Positions 23,067 to 34,812 of a stretch of 64,000 bases of DNA are shown here, piece after piece. This DNA is from Mixophyes australis. Lineage: Eukaryota > Chordata > Amphibia > Anura > Limnodynastidae. The translations under genes were made by a program, and so were the position numbers. The stretch is taken from positions 170,954,424-171,018,423 of the forward strand of contig JAVHZZ010000006.1 in assembly GCA_036250195.1 (NCBI GenBank). The letters run 5' to 3'. Positions within the stretch are counted from its first letter, which is position 1, and each line of letters opens with the position of its first letter. The notes beneath the pieces were generated by a model. It had not been told where the DNA came from. It did not search any database and saw nothing but the letters and a program-made list of their open reading frames with translations.

Positions 23067-25001
23067 AGTCCAAGCTTTTTCTGTATCATACACAAAAATG
23101 TGTCAGCTGTGGTGTAGCTTTAGGAGTAGCCCAAGTGCCCAGCTCTGAACCTCACATGCACCATGTCTCTTCCCCTCTCCAAGTGACAACAGAAATACCA
23201 TGCCCATCATTGAATGCAGGCAAAACAGATACAGTTTATCCATAAATTATACATTGTCTATGATATGGTCTGGCATACAGTGGTAAAACGCTTATTTGTA
23301 CACAAATACCCCACTGAAATATTGAAGTATTCTGCAAAATTTAAACTACTGGATGAAGAAGAATGTTTACAGTGGACAGAGTTTGGACTCCAAACCAAAT
23401 AATTTAAAGCTTTGCAATGTCAAAGCTACAGACAGTAGTTGAGAAAACACCCCCAGCACTGCAGGTAAATGACAGAGAAAATATGTGGTGCTTGAGATAA
23501 ATGTTAATGAAGGCTCATACAATCAGTTATATCTTTAGGCCTAGAGTATTAAGACCAATGTTCTAGGCTCGATAGCTATGTCCAATCTTGGTGTCCCTGC
23601 ATATCAACATACCAGCATTGTGCCACAAAATGATTTCTTCAAATGTCACTTTACACAGACCTCCAAAATGTGTCACTTTCGCAAGACTCTTCTGCCAGCC
23701 ACTTATCAAAGACACCTCTCATGGTACAGATCCCACCTTTATGCAAAATTCAGTCACTTTTCAAAGACCGTTCCCATTGAACAGACCCACTCCCCTGATT
23801 CACTTGACAGCCACTTTGCACACAACCATCCATATTTCTCAATTTGTTTTGTCAGCCCCTTAACCAAAATGTATAGGCAGCAAGCTGGACATATATCCAA
23901 TTCATACTGCATAGACCCTCACCCTTGGCAAGATTAATCCCCCTCCTCATTACAACTATCTTCTCAGAAGTGAGGGGAGGGATTTTCTCTGGGGGAAGTA
24001 TGAAACTTGCCCAGATAACCTCCATTTAAATTGGCGCAATGTAAGACATTCCAGGTTGAAATCCAGACCTATGGTGGTCTCTCTGTTTTGTATTTAATGC
24101 AAGGGCCTAGATCCCAGATGTGCAATGGTAACTTTGCAGATGGAAGTGCACCAAGTACCTTTTGGTTTTCACAAATTCAGCTTAGGCAACGTAAGAGTCA
24201 GACAAGCACCAATTCGTGAAGCAATAAGGGTAATTCCACCAGGGCCCAGGAGTCGCAATGATACTGGAATACGATACATGGGCCCAGGTCTGATTGTTTT
24301 TTTTTCTTCTCTATGCGACCATGTAGGCAAAAGCTCACCAGGAATTATTAGGGGTGCTGTACGATGACCTCAGCCCACAGTATATCTGTAGGAAATCCAA
24401 GCTATGAAGTCTACAGTATCTACTTAACAGACCACTATGATACACATTTTGCACTGGGGAGGGGGTGAGCAGGTGATTTTAACTATGCCACTACATGCAC
24501 CAATGCTGTTTTAACAAAATTCCTGCACGGATTCTGAATTGATAGATTCTCGATTGTCATAGACTAGACTTAAATACAATCCAGGCAATATTTGCTAGAC
24601 GCACACAGTCTAATAGGGACATATATAATACAAAATGTCCACAAACAAAAGCAAGAATTACAGTGTTCCATACAAATCATTCTATAATGGAGATCTGACA
24701 ATGTAAGTTTAAGGTGAAGATTGTGAGTCTTCTACAGAAAAAAGAGTAAAACCAGTAACATAAATGTAGGGACAGGGGGACAACTGTTCCCTAAGATACT
24801 TTATTAACAGATGAAGTCTTTGGTTCTGCATTTAGTATTTAAGCAGTGTGCAGTCACTTACATAACATCTATATGGTTTCATGACTATTTTCTTTCACTG
24901 GACCATAAAAGCATCAAAAGATATACCATTAAATATGTTATTTTGGGTTGAGCGTTTTAAATTTTATCTCAATCCTAGATTTTTTATAAATTATTTTTAC
25001 T
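23067..25001. other. intergenic, no gene seen
   Basis: No conserved coding segment. The 23590-23940 part has degenerate words such as ACACAGACC, AACAGACCCAC and CAGCCACTTTG, similar in style to 13740-13960, perhaps an eroded satellite. Confidence 0.45.
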
Positions 25002-25009
25002 AATTAGAG

Positions 25010-25199
25010 CAGTGTTTCTCAACTCCAGTCCTCAGGACCCCTAACAGTGCAGGTTTTCCATATCTCCTTGCTTAAGCACAGGTGTAGTCATTACTGACTG
25101 ACACATTCTAACAGATCCACAGGTGGTATAATTATATCACTGGTCACCTGGAAAACCTGCACTGTTAGGGGTCCTGAGGACTGGAGTTGAGAAACATTG
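25010..25199. mobile_element. hAT/Charlie-type palindromic element (190 bp)
   Basis: The arms are inverse copies of CAGTGTTTCTCAACTCCAGT then CCTCAGGACCCCTAACAGTG. Exact AATTAGAG octamers flank it (25002-25009, 25200-25207). Non-coding. Confidence 0.88.
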
Positions 25200-25207
25200 A
25201 ATTAGAG

Positions 25208-28200
25208 TGTGGCGACAGCTGTTTAAATGCTTTACAGTTAAAAAAAAAAAAAAAAAGCCCAGACCCCTCTTCACCGTTGCACTCCTGTCATGTTCAATAG
25301 ATGCAGTATCCTGAGAGAAACGTATATGTAACCTATGACATGTCCCTACACGGCATCTGTCATACACGACAGGCTCACTGCAGGGAAGGTAAATGCTGCA
25401 TTGTTGTTTTATATAGCAGCTGCCTACACACTAAAATGAAAAAAAAAAAATGATGTTCTGTGATTCTTGATTTCTTTAGACTATAAGACTAAACCAAGGA
25501 GTATTTTAGGATAGATCTGGAAAGTTGAAAGTGATGGTACTAAAGGGGTAGGAAGTTAGACTTAAATGTTACATTTGAAAGGTGCACTGTTAAGAGTGTT
25601 TCTCTTCTCCGGACACCCAAACACACTTTCTGTTTCTGGAGGCTGGACCTTCATGTGCATTGCAGATGTGCAGACCACTAAGACGCACCCTAGTGCATTG
25701 CAGGTCTCATTCACAGTTGGATTTACATCCATTTGTGGATAATGTATTGTGCATGGGTACCAAAATATATCTGTATCTAGATTTGAATACATTATTTTAG
25801 ATTGTGGCCCCTTACACTTGGAGAGTCATAATGGGGTGTAGTCAAGAGCTAATGTATATGTAAGTGTAGCTCGCCCCTGGAGAAATGGACTATTGAGACT
25901 TGGACGCATCCCCACATAAACTTCTTAGGAGGCGTACCTTTTATGAGTACTAGAGGCCTGGTATCCGTGATGATGATGATGACCCCCCAAAGCTTTTGAT
26001 TGACTGCTGGTGTTTTGAACCCTGCAGCAAATAATACTTAATTCATTAGCATCATGTTATATTATGTTAAGCTCTGGACATGTCTGTATTTAGTATTATT
26101 CATTTCCATTACAACTGCACCACAGAAGGTTCCCAATACATTTTTAAAGAGGTAAATGATGGATGTGGGGATGTTTAATTTAATTACCTTTCATATGGAA
26201 AAGGTGGCAATTGCATTTATTAATTAACCTGTCAAGACAATCTTTTATATAACACTTCAATACATTATATTATGTAGGAAAAGGTAATCATTTACCTACA
26301 GTGTGAGTCTGTGCTTGGTGATTTATTTTAATATATTAACTTTATTTCATCCCATTGCAACTGCACATATCTCCATCTATATATAGAAGTACATATAGCT
26401 TCCTTACTTTGCGCCCTCTTATTTGGTGTATGTAGGAATAGGGTTATGTGACGTTTGCATCTCCACGCTATCTTTGGGCATATGTATACAATTTTCTATG
26501 CCAGCAGAAATGCTGCTGTATCTCAAGGTACATGTGCTGCTGTATCTTTAGATATATACATCTCAACATGCACATGTAAATCTGCAATTTTTTGCAACAT
26601 AAATTTTATGCATACGTTGAGGGTGCAAAATGAGGCCCTGTGTGAATTTCGTAAATGAAGTCCATTACATGTATGGAAAGGGTCCACTTTAAATCTGGCC
26701 ATTACACCATTCCTTTAAACACAAGAGATCATCACCACTTCTAAATCAGACCAGTTCTGCAGTCTCTAGTTGGATTGTGCAATATCAAATTCCAGTGCCC
26801 CTATTGACCTGGTAAAAATAGCTGCCCATTGTGGGCGAATTTCCGAAGAGTATCCCCTCTTGTATAGATAAGGAAACTATGTCATACCAAAAAAGGCTTT
26901 GTGTCTGCATCGTCCCACTAGACATGTCTGATAATAGCACAACTTTAAGATTAAGCCCCTTACCCAGGGGAGAGGGCTGTTCCTTAACAACAACAAAAAG
27001 AAAGAAGTACATTATCACAATGACCAGTTAATTTTAGCTTTTGGTACTGAAACACCAACTACACTTATCAAAAGGCTACCTCCAAATGTACAGTTTATTA
27101 ATTTTATTTAATAATGTAAAAAAACAATAGTGATGGGGCACCTGCACAAGTAAAATTAGGTGATCTGAGTGCAGAAGTGCTGACCACTTAGCCACCGTGC
27201 TGTCCTGAAATGCTAACATGCAGTGAATACAAGGTCAATGGTAATCCACAACTCCTAGCAGGAATATCTCTAAGCTTGTAACTTGTAATTATGCAGTTTC
27301 TGCATGTAGATCCAAACACAGGGGCAAATTCAAGAAGGAAAGGCTCATCCATAACTCTATGGCCCAGTCCCCCAGGTCTCAATATGACAAAATTTGTATT
27401 TCTCCTACACAAAGACTTAGCTTTAGTGTTAGAACAGTAAAATAGTAAAATCTCTCCACTAACCGCCTCAAACACAGTGGTTAAGTAGTTCACTATAGGA
27501 TTCAGACATATCAGAGCAGGATTCACCCTGATGCTGGCCTCCTGCCCTTGCAGTCCCTATGCAGGCCTTGATGCAAGCTATCTCAAGGTGCAGTCTCTGA
27601 GTAGTATCCTACTCAGGTTTTCTTTCTCTATGGTGAATCTGTTGTTCACCTCGGTATATAAACCACTGGCAAAACGTTTCCCATAGTCAGAGCAAAAGGG
27701 AGACGGTCTCTCTCTCTTTGTCTTCCAAGGGCTAATTGCCTCCCTCCTTTTCCAATCTCGTTCCTGGTTCTATAACTCTCATTCAAGATCCGCAGTGGCT
27801 AACCAGAGGAAGTTCATTGTCCGCTCAGGAACAGTCGCACTCACACCATTTTCGGACACCAAAGACCCATTCCTCCTCCTTCTGGCTGCCGTATCTCTCT
27901 TCCCTCCACCTGCTGCAAGGGCAGCTGGGGGACATAGTTTTCGCCCGCCCGCCGCAGTGCTGACAATGCAGCGGGTGTTACATAATTAATTATATCTGCT
28001 TTTTGTGGTCATACAATTCAAAGAGAGTTTGAACTCTTGTACAGAATATTTTCTATAATATAATTATATTATATTCATGGTCTTGCAGCTGGTATCCAAT
28101 TGAATCTTTTATTGACTTTTAAGTTGCTTGTTTTTCAACATTTATAGAAAGGGGAGTACTTGCCTTGACTTGTCTTAGTGGTTTGGAGAGAAGAACAAAG

Positions 28201-28699
28201 AGTACTCTTATTAGAAAATCTTGCTTCCTCTCATGCAGAGTGTCTCTCAGTGTTGTCATTGAAATGTATCACACTGACAACCACCTCCTAGTGCTTTCTT
28301 CAGTGACAAGATTGTGTTATCTAAAAGGCTCCAGGGGGGCAAGTTAAGTATCCCAGTTAACAGCTCACCTCTACAGCTACAATATGTTCTGCCCGATTGA
28401 ACAGGATCTGTCCTCTGCACAGGTGAAGGAGTAATTTTGGAAGCATAAACAAAATTCATTATAATTGAATCAATTCACAAGAAACTAGTGACATCATTAA
28501 AGCATTTGAAAAATTAGAATAAAGCCATAATAAAATATTATTATGGAGTATCAAGCCCTCCTCAAAAGAGGAAAGGCCATTTTATCCCTGACCCTCAGGG
28601 CCAGAAGGCTTCTTAGGGCCAATGATACCTTAGAATAATACTGCAGCCACTAAAGAAAAATATTAATTAATTATTATTTACTAATGTAATGTAGTCCTA
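25208..28699. other. intergenic, no gene seen
   Basis: Mostly AT-rich unique-looking sequence. At about 27160-27207 there is a SINE head fragment on the minus strand (GCAGAAGTGCTGACCACTTA then GCCACCGTGCTG). The 27540-27980 part is GC-richer with CCCTTGCAG and CTGCAAGGGC words facing each other, possibly an old element. No exon-like conserved peptide is seen. Confidence 0.45.
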
Positions 28700-28886
28700 T
28701 CATCATCATCATCAGCTATTTATATAGCGCTGACAATTCCACAGCACTGTACAGAGAGCTCATTCACATCAGTCCCTGCCCCATAGTAGCTTGCAATCCA
28801 AATCCCCTAACATACACACACACACATACACACACAAACACACAGATGAAAGATCAATTTGATAGCAGCCAATTAACCTACTAGTA
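28700..28886 (-). mobile_element. V-SINE-like element, 3' half (split copy)
   Basis: The reverse of the SINE tail (CATCATCAT, then TTATATAGCGCTGACAATTC, then CAGCACTGTACAGAG). It is interrupted at TACTAGTA by the 1928-bp element next to it and resumes at 30823. Confidence 0.85.
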
Positions 28887-30814
28887 CGGCGGTTCCCAAA
28901 GTGTGCGCCGCGGCTCACAGGGGTGCCGCGATCACCCTCCAAAAAAAAGAAAAAACAAACCTAAAAAACCCCAAAAATCTTACCCATCCAGAGCCGGATC
29001 CTTGCCCTCACTGACTGCCGGACGTGTCGTTATCACGTCCGACAGCGTCAGTGAGGAGCGGCAGCAGGGAGGACAGAAGACAGCGGAACATGAAGAATGA
29101 AGGTAAGTAAAAGAACGGAGAGTGAAGGGGGACAGAGACATGCTGAAGGAGGGGGGGGCAGAGAGAGAGAGACACGCTGAAGGGGGGAGGAACAGAGAGA
29201 GAGACACGCTGAAGGAGGGGGACAGGGAGAGAGAGACACGCTGAAGGAGGGGGACAGAGAGAGAGAGAGACACGCTGAAGCAGGGGGACAGAGAGAGAGA
29301 GAGACACGCTGAAGGAGGGGAACAGAGAGAGAGAGAGAAAGACACGCTGAAGGAGGGGGGGACAGAGAGAGACACACGCTGAAGGAGGGGGACGAGGAGA
29401 GAGAGAGACACGCTGAAGGAGGGGGACATAGAGAGAGAGACACGCTGAAGGAGGGGGACAGAGAGAGATAGAGAGACACGCTGAAGGAGGGGGACAGAGA
29501 GAGACACACACGCTGAAGGAGGGGGACGAGGAGAGAGAGAGAGACACGCTGAAGGAGGGGGACAGAGAGACACGCTGAAGGAGGGGGACATAGAGAGAGA
29601 GACACGCTGAAGGAGGGGAACAGAGAGAGAGAGAGACATGCTGAAGGAGGGGGACAGAGAGAGAGAGACACGCTGAAGGAGGGGGACAGAGAGAGAGAGA
29701 GAGACACGCTGAAGGAGGGGGACAGAGAGAGAGAGACACGCTGAAGGAGGGGGACAGAGAGAGAGACACGCTGAATGAGGGGGACAGAGAGAGAGAGACG
29801 CTGAAGGAGGGGGACAGAGAGAGAGACGCTGAAGGAGGGGGACATAGAGAGAGAGACGCTGAAGGAGGGGGACAGAGAGAGAGAGAGAGACGCTGACGGA
29901 GGGGGAGAGAGAGAGAGACGCTGAAGAAGGGGTACAGAGAGAGAGAGAGACGCTGAAAGAGGGGGACAGAAAGAGAGACACGTTAAAGGAGGGGGACAGA
30001 GAGAGATGCTGAAGGAGGGGGACAGAGAGAGAGAGACACGCTGAAGAAGGGGGACAGAGAGAGAGACACGCTGAAGGAGGGGGACAGAGAGAGAGACGCT
30101 GAAGGAGGGGGACAGAGAGAGAGACGCTGAAGGAGGGCGACAGAGAGAGAGAGACGCTGAAGGAGGGGGAGAGAGAGACGCTAAAGAAGGGGTACAGAGA
30201 GAGAGAGAGACACTGAAGGAGGGGGACAGAGAGAGAGAGAGACGTTGAAGGAGGGGGACAGAGAGAGATACACTGAAGGAGGGGGACAGAGAGAGATGCT
30301 GAAGGAGGGGGACAGAGAGAGAGATGCTGAAGGAGGGGGACAGAGAGAGAGAGACGCTGAAGGGGGGACACAGAGAGAGAGACGCTGGAGGGGGACAGAG
30401 AAAGAGAGAGAGAGACACGCTGAAGGAGTGGGACGGAGAGAGAGAGATGCTGAAGGAGGGGGACAGAGAGAGAGAGAGACACGCTGAAGGAGGGGGATAG
30501 AGAGAGAGAGAGACACGCTGAAGGAGGGGGGCAGAGAGAGAGACGCTGAAGGAGGGGGGCAGAGTGAGACGCTGAAGGGGGGGACACAGGGTGTGAGATT
30601 GCGAAGAGGGGGGCATAGGGTGTGAGATGGTGAAGGGGCGCAGTGAAAAAGAGGCACAATGTGATGGTGAAGGGGTCTAAATACATCTTACGTCATTTTG
30701 ACTCAACTACTTAAAAAACGGGACTACCTGGTAATTATTTTTGCTTAGGGGTGCCTTGGAAAAATTATGGTGACCCTAAGGGTGCCTTGAACTGAGAAAG
30801 TTTGGGAACCACTG
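28887..30814. mobile_element. hAT-type element carrying a purine-rich satellite (1928 bp)
   Basis: The left end CGGCGGTTCCCAAAG and right end CTTTGGGAACCACTG-type (TTTGGGAACCACTG) are inverted repeats of the CAGTGGTTCCCAAA class. TACTAGTA is duplicated at 28879-28886 and 30815-30822, exactly within the SINE core word. Just inside the ends are matching GGGTGCC words. The interior is a tandem array with no transposase, so it is a non-autonomous element mobilised by some hAT transposase. The short non-repetitive shoulders are about 230 bp on the left and about 190 bp on the right. Confidence 0.85.
29120..30625. repeat. purine-rich minisatellite (~30-40 bp unit)
   Basis: About 45 copies of a unit of the form GACACGCTGAAGGAGGGGGA then CAGAGAGAGAGA. 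The length varies mainly in the GA run, and GACGCTG and GACACGCTG variants alternate in blocks. The + strand is almost all purine except ACACGCT. Because the unit contains no stop on the minus strand, frames of 568, 522 and 253 codons arise there (Ser/Leu/Pro-rich); they have no codon-level or domain evidence. Confidence 0.9.
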
Positions 30815-30822
30815 TACTAGTA

Positions 30823-30978
30823 TCTTTTTGGAATGTGGGAGGAAACCGGAGCACCCGGAGGAAACCCAAGCAAACACGAGGAGAACATACAAACTCCACA
30901 CAGATAAGGCCATGGTCAAGAATCAAACTCATGACCCCAGTGCTGTAAGGCAGAAGTGCTAACCACTAAGCCACCATG
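30823..30978 (-). mobile_element. V-SINE-like element, 5' half (split copy)
   Basis: Continues the SINE from 28886: core GAGGAAACCGGAGCACC-like in reverse, then the tRNA-like head in reverse (GCAGAAGTGCTAACCACTAA then GCCACCATG). Rejoined to the 28700 part it makes one full-length copy. Confidence 0.85.
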
Positions 30979-32092
30979 TCTCAAGATGACTGGAACAGGC
31001 CTCCATCTATTTTGCATACTTGATGATCTCCTCAGCAGTAACTGCTGACACCTATAATATCATAGTATCTTAAGATTTCCTCTTGTGAAATCTGAGACAT
31101 TAGGCTTGTCATGGAGACAAAAGTGACACAAACTCCACTATACAGCCCCCCCCCCCCCCCTTCACCCTCCCACGGAGCATTAGGAAGCATTAATTTCTCT
31201 GTTACTGACTCATGCATACCTTTTGAACCTAACCCTACCTTTTTCTTCCCTAATGTCCCTCTTTTGTGTTATATGTTGGGGCTTTTGTAGATATTCTCTT
31301 CAATTGGCTCCAGAATATGACAGTTTGGTTCCTAAATTTCATTTAATAGTATCCACCTATACATATGTATTTTTTGTGACTTATGTTATATATTTAGATT
31401 TTTATTTTATGTTCATTTGTTAACAAAAGGCCTGTGAGGTGAGCATATGTGTCTGAAAGTGTGACCGAAACTGTGTCCATTAATGTAAATCTTAAAAGGA
31501 TAAGATTACCCAAAATGTATTTTTACCTAACATAACCCCAAAAAGCAGAATTGCAGTGGCTTCACTGCACACTCTCAAAATGCCAGCGGGGATCCTGGGA
31601 ATGCCGGCACTGGCCCTGGTACAATGCCAGGAACCACCTTCAGTTTGGGACAACTTACCCACTCAAGCCAAAACAAAATTTAAAAACAACTAGGGGCTAG
31701 ATGATTCTGAAGAGTTGTTGCTTTTTTAAATATAGCTGAAGGACGATATTTCTAAATTGGCCAAAAAAATAAAACATTGATTCCTTTATATTTGATGACA
31801 GGATTATTAGGTTGATATTCCAAGAGTGGCTCTGTTAGAATTTAAGTCTGCCTTTCATTCTGCTAAGTACCCAACTCTGTTGTGCACTTCAGCTACATAG
31901 ATATGTCTCCCTCTGATAGAACTTAGGAACTCTACAGCTTCTTCTTGCCCTGCTCTGACGGCGATGGGGGTCACAGAGATCTGCCTTGACAGTTTCCCAA
32001 AGACAGGTTTGCATAATAGAGGAACTGCTCAGCCATATTGTGGATAAATACAAAGAAGATCCCTTCTTTGTATTTATATACAAGCAATAGTT
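30979..32092. other. intergenic, no gene seen
   Basis: Includes a C-run at 31146-31160 and AT-rich sequence. Only short random frames. Confidence 0.45.
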
Positions 32093-32750
32093 AACATGAG
32101 CAAAAACTCTACTGCCACAGCCTCTGGTAGGCTTGACCAATTTGCCCAATTATCTACAACCTCCAGTAGTGGAGAAGCGCAACAGCATATCACCCAATCT
32201 TCCCAATCTGTGGTTAAGGAGGCTTTACAAGCTGAACGTTTAGAAATTACTTTGCAGGAGGTTCTATACACTATTAACTCCTCTGGGAAGAGTGTAACAG
32301 GAAAAATTGGGGATGTGCAGGGTGACCTGTCTCTACTCTGACAGGACATGCACAAAATTGGGTAAGGAGTTGGGGTAGGGAGAATCAGATCTCTACAATG
32401 GAAGATAATACTGTACTTATGAAACATCCAATTGCTACTCTTGATTCACAAATTAACTCCTTCAAACAAAAGATATAATTATTGAGGAGAGACTCAGATG
32501 CAGCCATGTTAGATCTGTCGGGTTGCATGAAATGGCTAAAGGTGAAAATATGGAATCTTTTTTTGAAAAATGGCTGACACAGATATATGGTAGAAGTTCA
32601 TGGACCAATTTGCAATTGAGAGATGCCTACACAAACTCCGCCTCCTGGGGCACATCTGTGTACTTTATTGCCAAAGTCCTCAATTACAAGGATATAGATG
32701 TTATATTTTGTCTGGCTAGGCTGAAAGCTCCTCTGCACTATCAAAATTAG
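32093..32750 (+). pseudogene. L1/Tx1-like LINE ORF1 pseudogene
   Basis: An 81-codon frame ends with KIGDVQGDLSLL, matching the coiled-coil segment before the RNA-binding domain of L1-type ORF1 proteins (…I..s…L..kIgdvkgDisLLRqDm…). After stops and frameshifts, a second frame at 32523-32750 reads ESFFEKWL, then KVLNYKDIDVIFCLARLKAP, matching the later part of the same protein. ORF1p is the RNA-binding chaperone of LINE particles. This copy is broken by several stops and is dead. Confidence 0.7.
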
Positions 32751-32854
32751 CCAGTGACAGTGCTGGCTGAAAAAATTTACAAGTAAACCTGCAATCAGCT
32801 GTCGCTGCAGGGGTGCTTGCTCCTGATGGAGAAATCTGATTAGCCCTCTCTACT

Positions 32855-33135
32855 TTAAATGGCAGGACTTAGCCTCTCTGCCGGTTATATCGTTGTGCCT
32901 GCACCTCATTTCCTGCTTCTTTTGACGTATGTTACTCTCTTTATTATCTGTTGCAAACCTTCTGACTATACCTCGATATTCTCTGCCCACTGCCCTTCTC
33001 GAACCTTGGCTTGTTTCTGTACCATCCCAGCTCGCTGTCTGCCTCAATCTTTTGGCTTGTCAACGGTTATGCTAGCTCTCTTCCTGTCCTTGAACATTTG
33101 CATTGTTACTGGTTTACCCGCTGTATACTGTAGTG
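32855..33135 (+). mobile_element. LTR fragment related to the one at 56580
   Basis: AAATGGCAGGACTTAGCC then CTCTGCCGGTTATAT matches the segment just after the TATA-like box of the LTR near 56705 (TATTTAAGGCAG … CTCACTGCCGGTTATAG). The pyrimidine-rich continuation is also alike. It ends where a palindromic miniature is inserted. Confidence 0.4.
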
Positions 33136-33150
33136 TGTGCTGTACTCCTT

Positions 33151-33325
33151 GGGGTATATTAACTAAACTGCGGGTTTGAAAAAGTGGAGATGTTGCCTAT
33201 AGCAACCAATCAGATTCTAGTTTTCATTTATTTAGTACATTCTACAAAATGACAGCTAGAATCTGATTGGATGATATAGGCAACATCTCCACTTTTTCAA
33301 ACCCACAGTTTAGTAAATATATCCC
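33151..33325. mobile_element. palindromic miniature element, copy 4
   Basis: Same ~75-nt inverted arms as the copies at 2789, 9731 and 15793, with a few substitutions (GGATGATATAGG in the right arm). Confidence 0.85.
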
Positions 33326-33742
33326 TTAGTGTTCAGTGCAGTCTAGTGAAGTATTAGTACAGGGTGATAAATCACTTGTTGTAAAGCTGTGTGAATCCTA
33401 AAGGACAGCACAACACTGGCCTCTGCTGGTCACTCATATGCGCAAAAATATTTATGTGATAAACATATTCTTCTGGATTTACATAATGCAAGTAAGGATA
33501 AAAACCTTTGCCAACTAGATAATATTGAGTTGAGCTCAATAAAGAAAAAAAAAGGAACATTTACCGTTCAGTATTGTGTGCATATATTTATTGTATTTCA
33601 TATACAGCAGAGACATTTGTAAACCAAACTGTGCAAAACTGACACTATACAAGGTACAGCAAATAATGCAATGCAGCAAGACTCACTATTGCCACCTACT
33701 GACAAATCCAACAAGTACAGCAACAGTAAGTTGTCTGTTGTG
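33326..33742. other. intergenic, no gene seen
   Basis: AT-rich, no conserved element recognised. Confidence 0.4.
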
Positions 33743-34205
33743 ACTAGAGATGTTCACTGACCCCCATGTTCTGGTTTTAGTTTTGGTTTTGGATCTGGAT
33801 TAACTTCGTGTTTTGGTTTTGGCAATACCACCTTTGTGTGTTTTGGTTTTGATTTTTGATCTGTATTTTTTAGAAAAATTGCTAAAATATGCTAAAATCA
33901 CATAATTTTGCTAGTTTTTTGTTCTTACATTATTATTAACATCAATAACACTAATTTCAAGTCATTTGCTGTCAATTTTGACCACCTCACAGGTCACAAT
34001 ATTATTTTAATATACTTTCAAACCAGGGGTGGATCTAGACATTTCTTTTAGGGGAGGCGGTTTATAAATTATCCCTAACCCCTCCCCCTCTGCAGTCACA
34101 GCCCCTCCCTTCTCCAGTCCCGACTCCTCCCTTTCTCCAGTCCCAACTCCTCACCCTCTCCAGTCCCAACTCCCCCCCTCCCAACTCCTGTAGGCCCTGT
34201 GCCCT
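33743..34205. mobile_element. hAT-like terminal fragments
   Basis: Starts CTAGAGATGTTCACTGACCC and continues with TTTTGGTTTTGG repeats, a style of end seen in frog hAT elements. At 34025 CAGGGGTGGATCTAGAC resembles another hAT end, and its likely counterpart word GGATCCACCCCTG occurs at 39472. Both pieces lack recognisable partners at the right distance. Confidence 0.35.
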
Positions 34206-34206
34206 A

Positions 34207-34350
34207 CAACAATATGGGGCTGATCCAATTCAGCCACGTTATTCTAGGAATAACGCGGCGCTAGCAGTATTAACATTTATACAGTAATTTTAACCCAGAT
34301 TTCTGCTTGCAGCAAAAATTAGCGTTAAAGATTTCCATACTAACGGTAAT
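34207..34350. mobile_element. left part of a TIR miniature (family of 18059)
   Basis: GGGGCTGATCCAATTCAGCC, then TTATTCTAGGAATAACGCGG and ACTAACGGTAAT match the left half of the element at 18059. It is cut by the SINE that begins at 34351. Confidence 0.6.
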
Positions 34351-34692
34351 ATCATTATCATCATTTATTTATATAGAGCCACTAATTCCGCAGCGCTGTA
34401 GAGAGAACTCATTTACATCAGTCCCTGCCCCATTGGAGCTTACAGTCTAAATTCCTTAATATAGACACACACAGACAGATAGGGAGAGACTAGGGTCAAT
34501 TTTGATAGCAGCCAATTAACCTACCAGTATGTTTTTGGAGTGTGGGAGGAAACCGGTGCACCCGCAGGAAACCCACACAAACAGAGGGAGAACATACAAA
34601 CTCCTCACAGATAAGGCCATGGTCAGGAATTCAACTCATGACCCCAGTGCTGTGAAGCAGAAGTGCTAACCACTAGGCCACTGTGCTGCCCT
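34351..34692 (-). mobile_element. full-length V-SINE-like element
   Basis: Read on the minus strand: head GGGCAGCACAGTGGCCTAGT then GGTTAGCAC and GGGGTCATGAGTTGAATTCC, with RNA polymerase III A-box and B-box-like words. The core CTCCCTCTGTTTGTGTGGGT then TCCTCCCACACTCCAAAAAC follows, and the tail TATATAAATAAATGATGATA. A tRNA-derived head plus this conserved core fits the V-SINE superfamily. It inserted into the miniature at 34207. Confidence 0.8.
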
Positions 34693-34760
34693 ATAATAAG
34701 AAATATAAACGTAGTAATTGGTACCGTAACAGTCAGGTTTGTTCATTTAAATTATACAGT

Positions 34761-34812
34761 CAGCACTGCGGAATTAGTGGCGCTATATAAATAAATGATG
34801 ATGATGATGATA
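34761..34812 (+). mobile_element. SINE tail fragment
   Basis: CAGCACTGCGGAATTAGTGG then CGCTATATAAATAAATGATG, the 3' tail of the same SINE. Confidence 0.65.

Noticed and set aside
28980..30686. 568-codon minus-strand frame (Ser/Leu/Pro-rich)
   Set aside because: It follows a stop-free tandem repeat. Other minus frames are equally open (522 and 253 codons), and the repeats vary by lengths not divisible by three.
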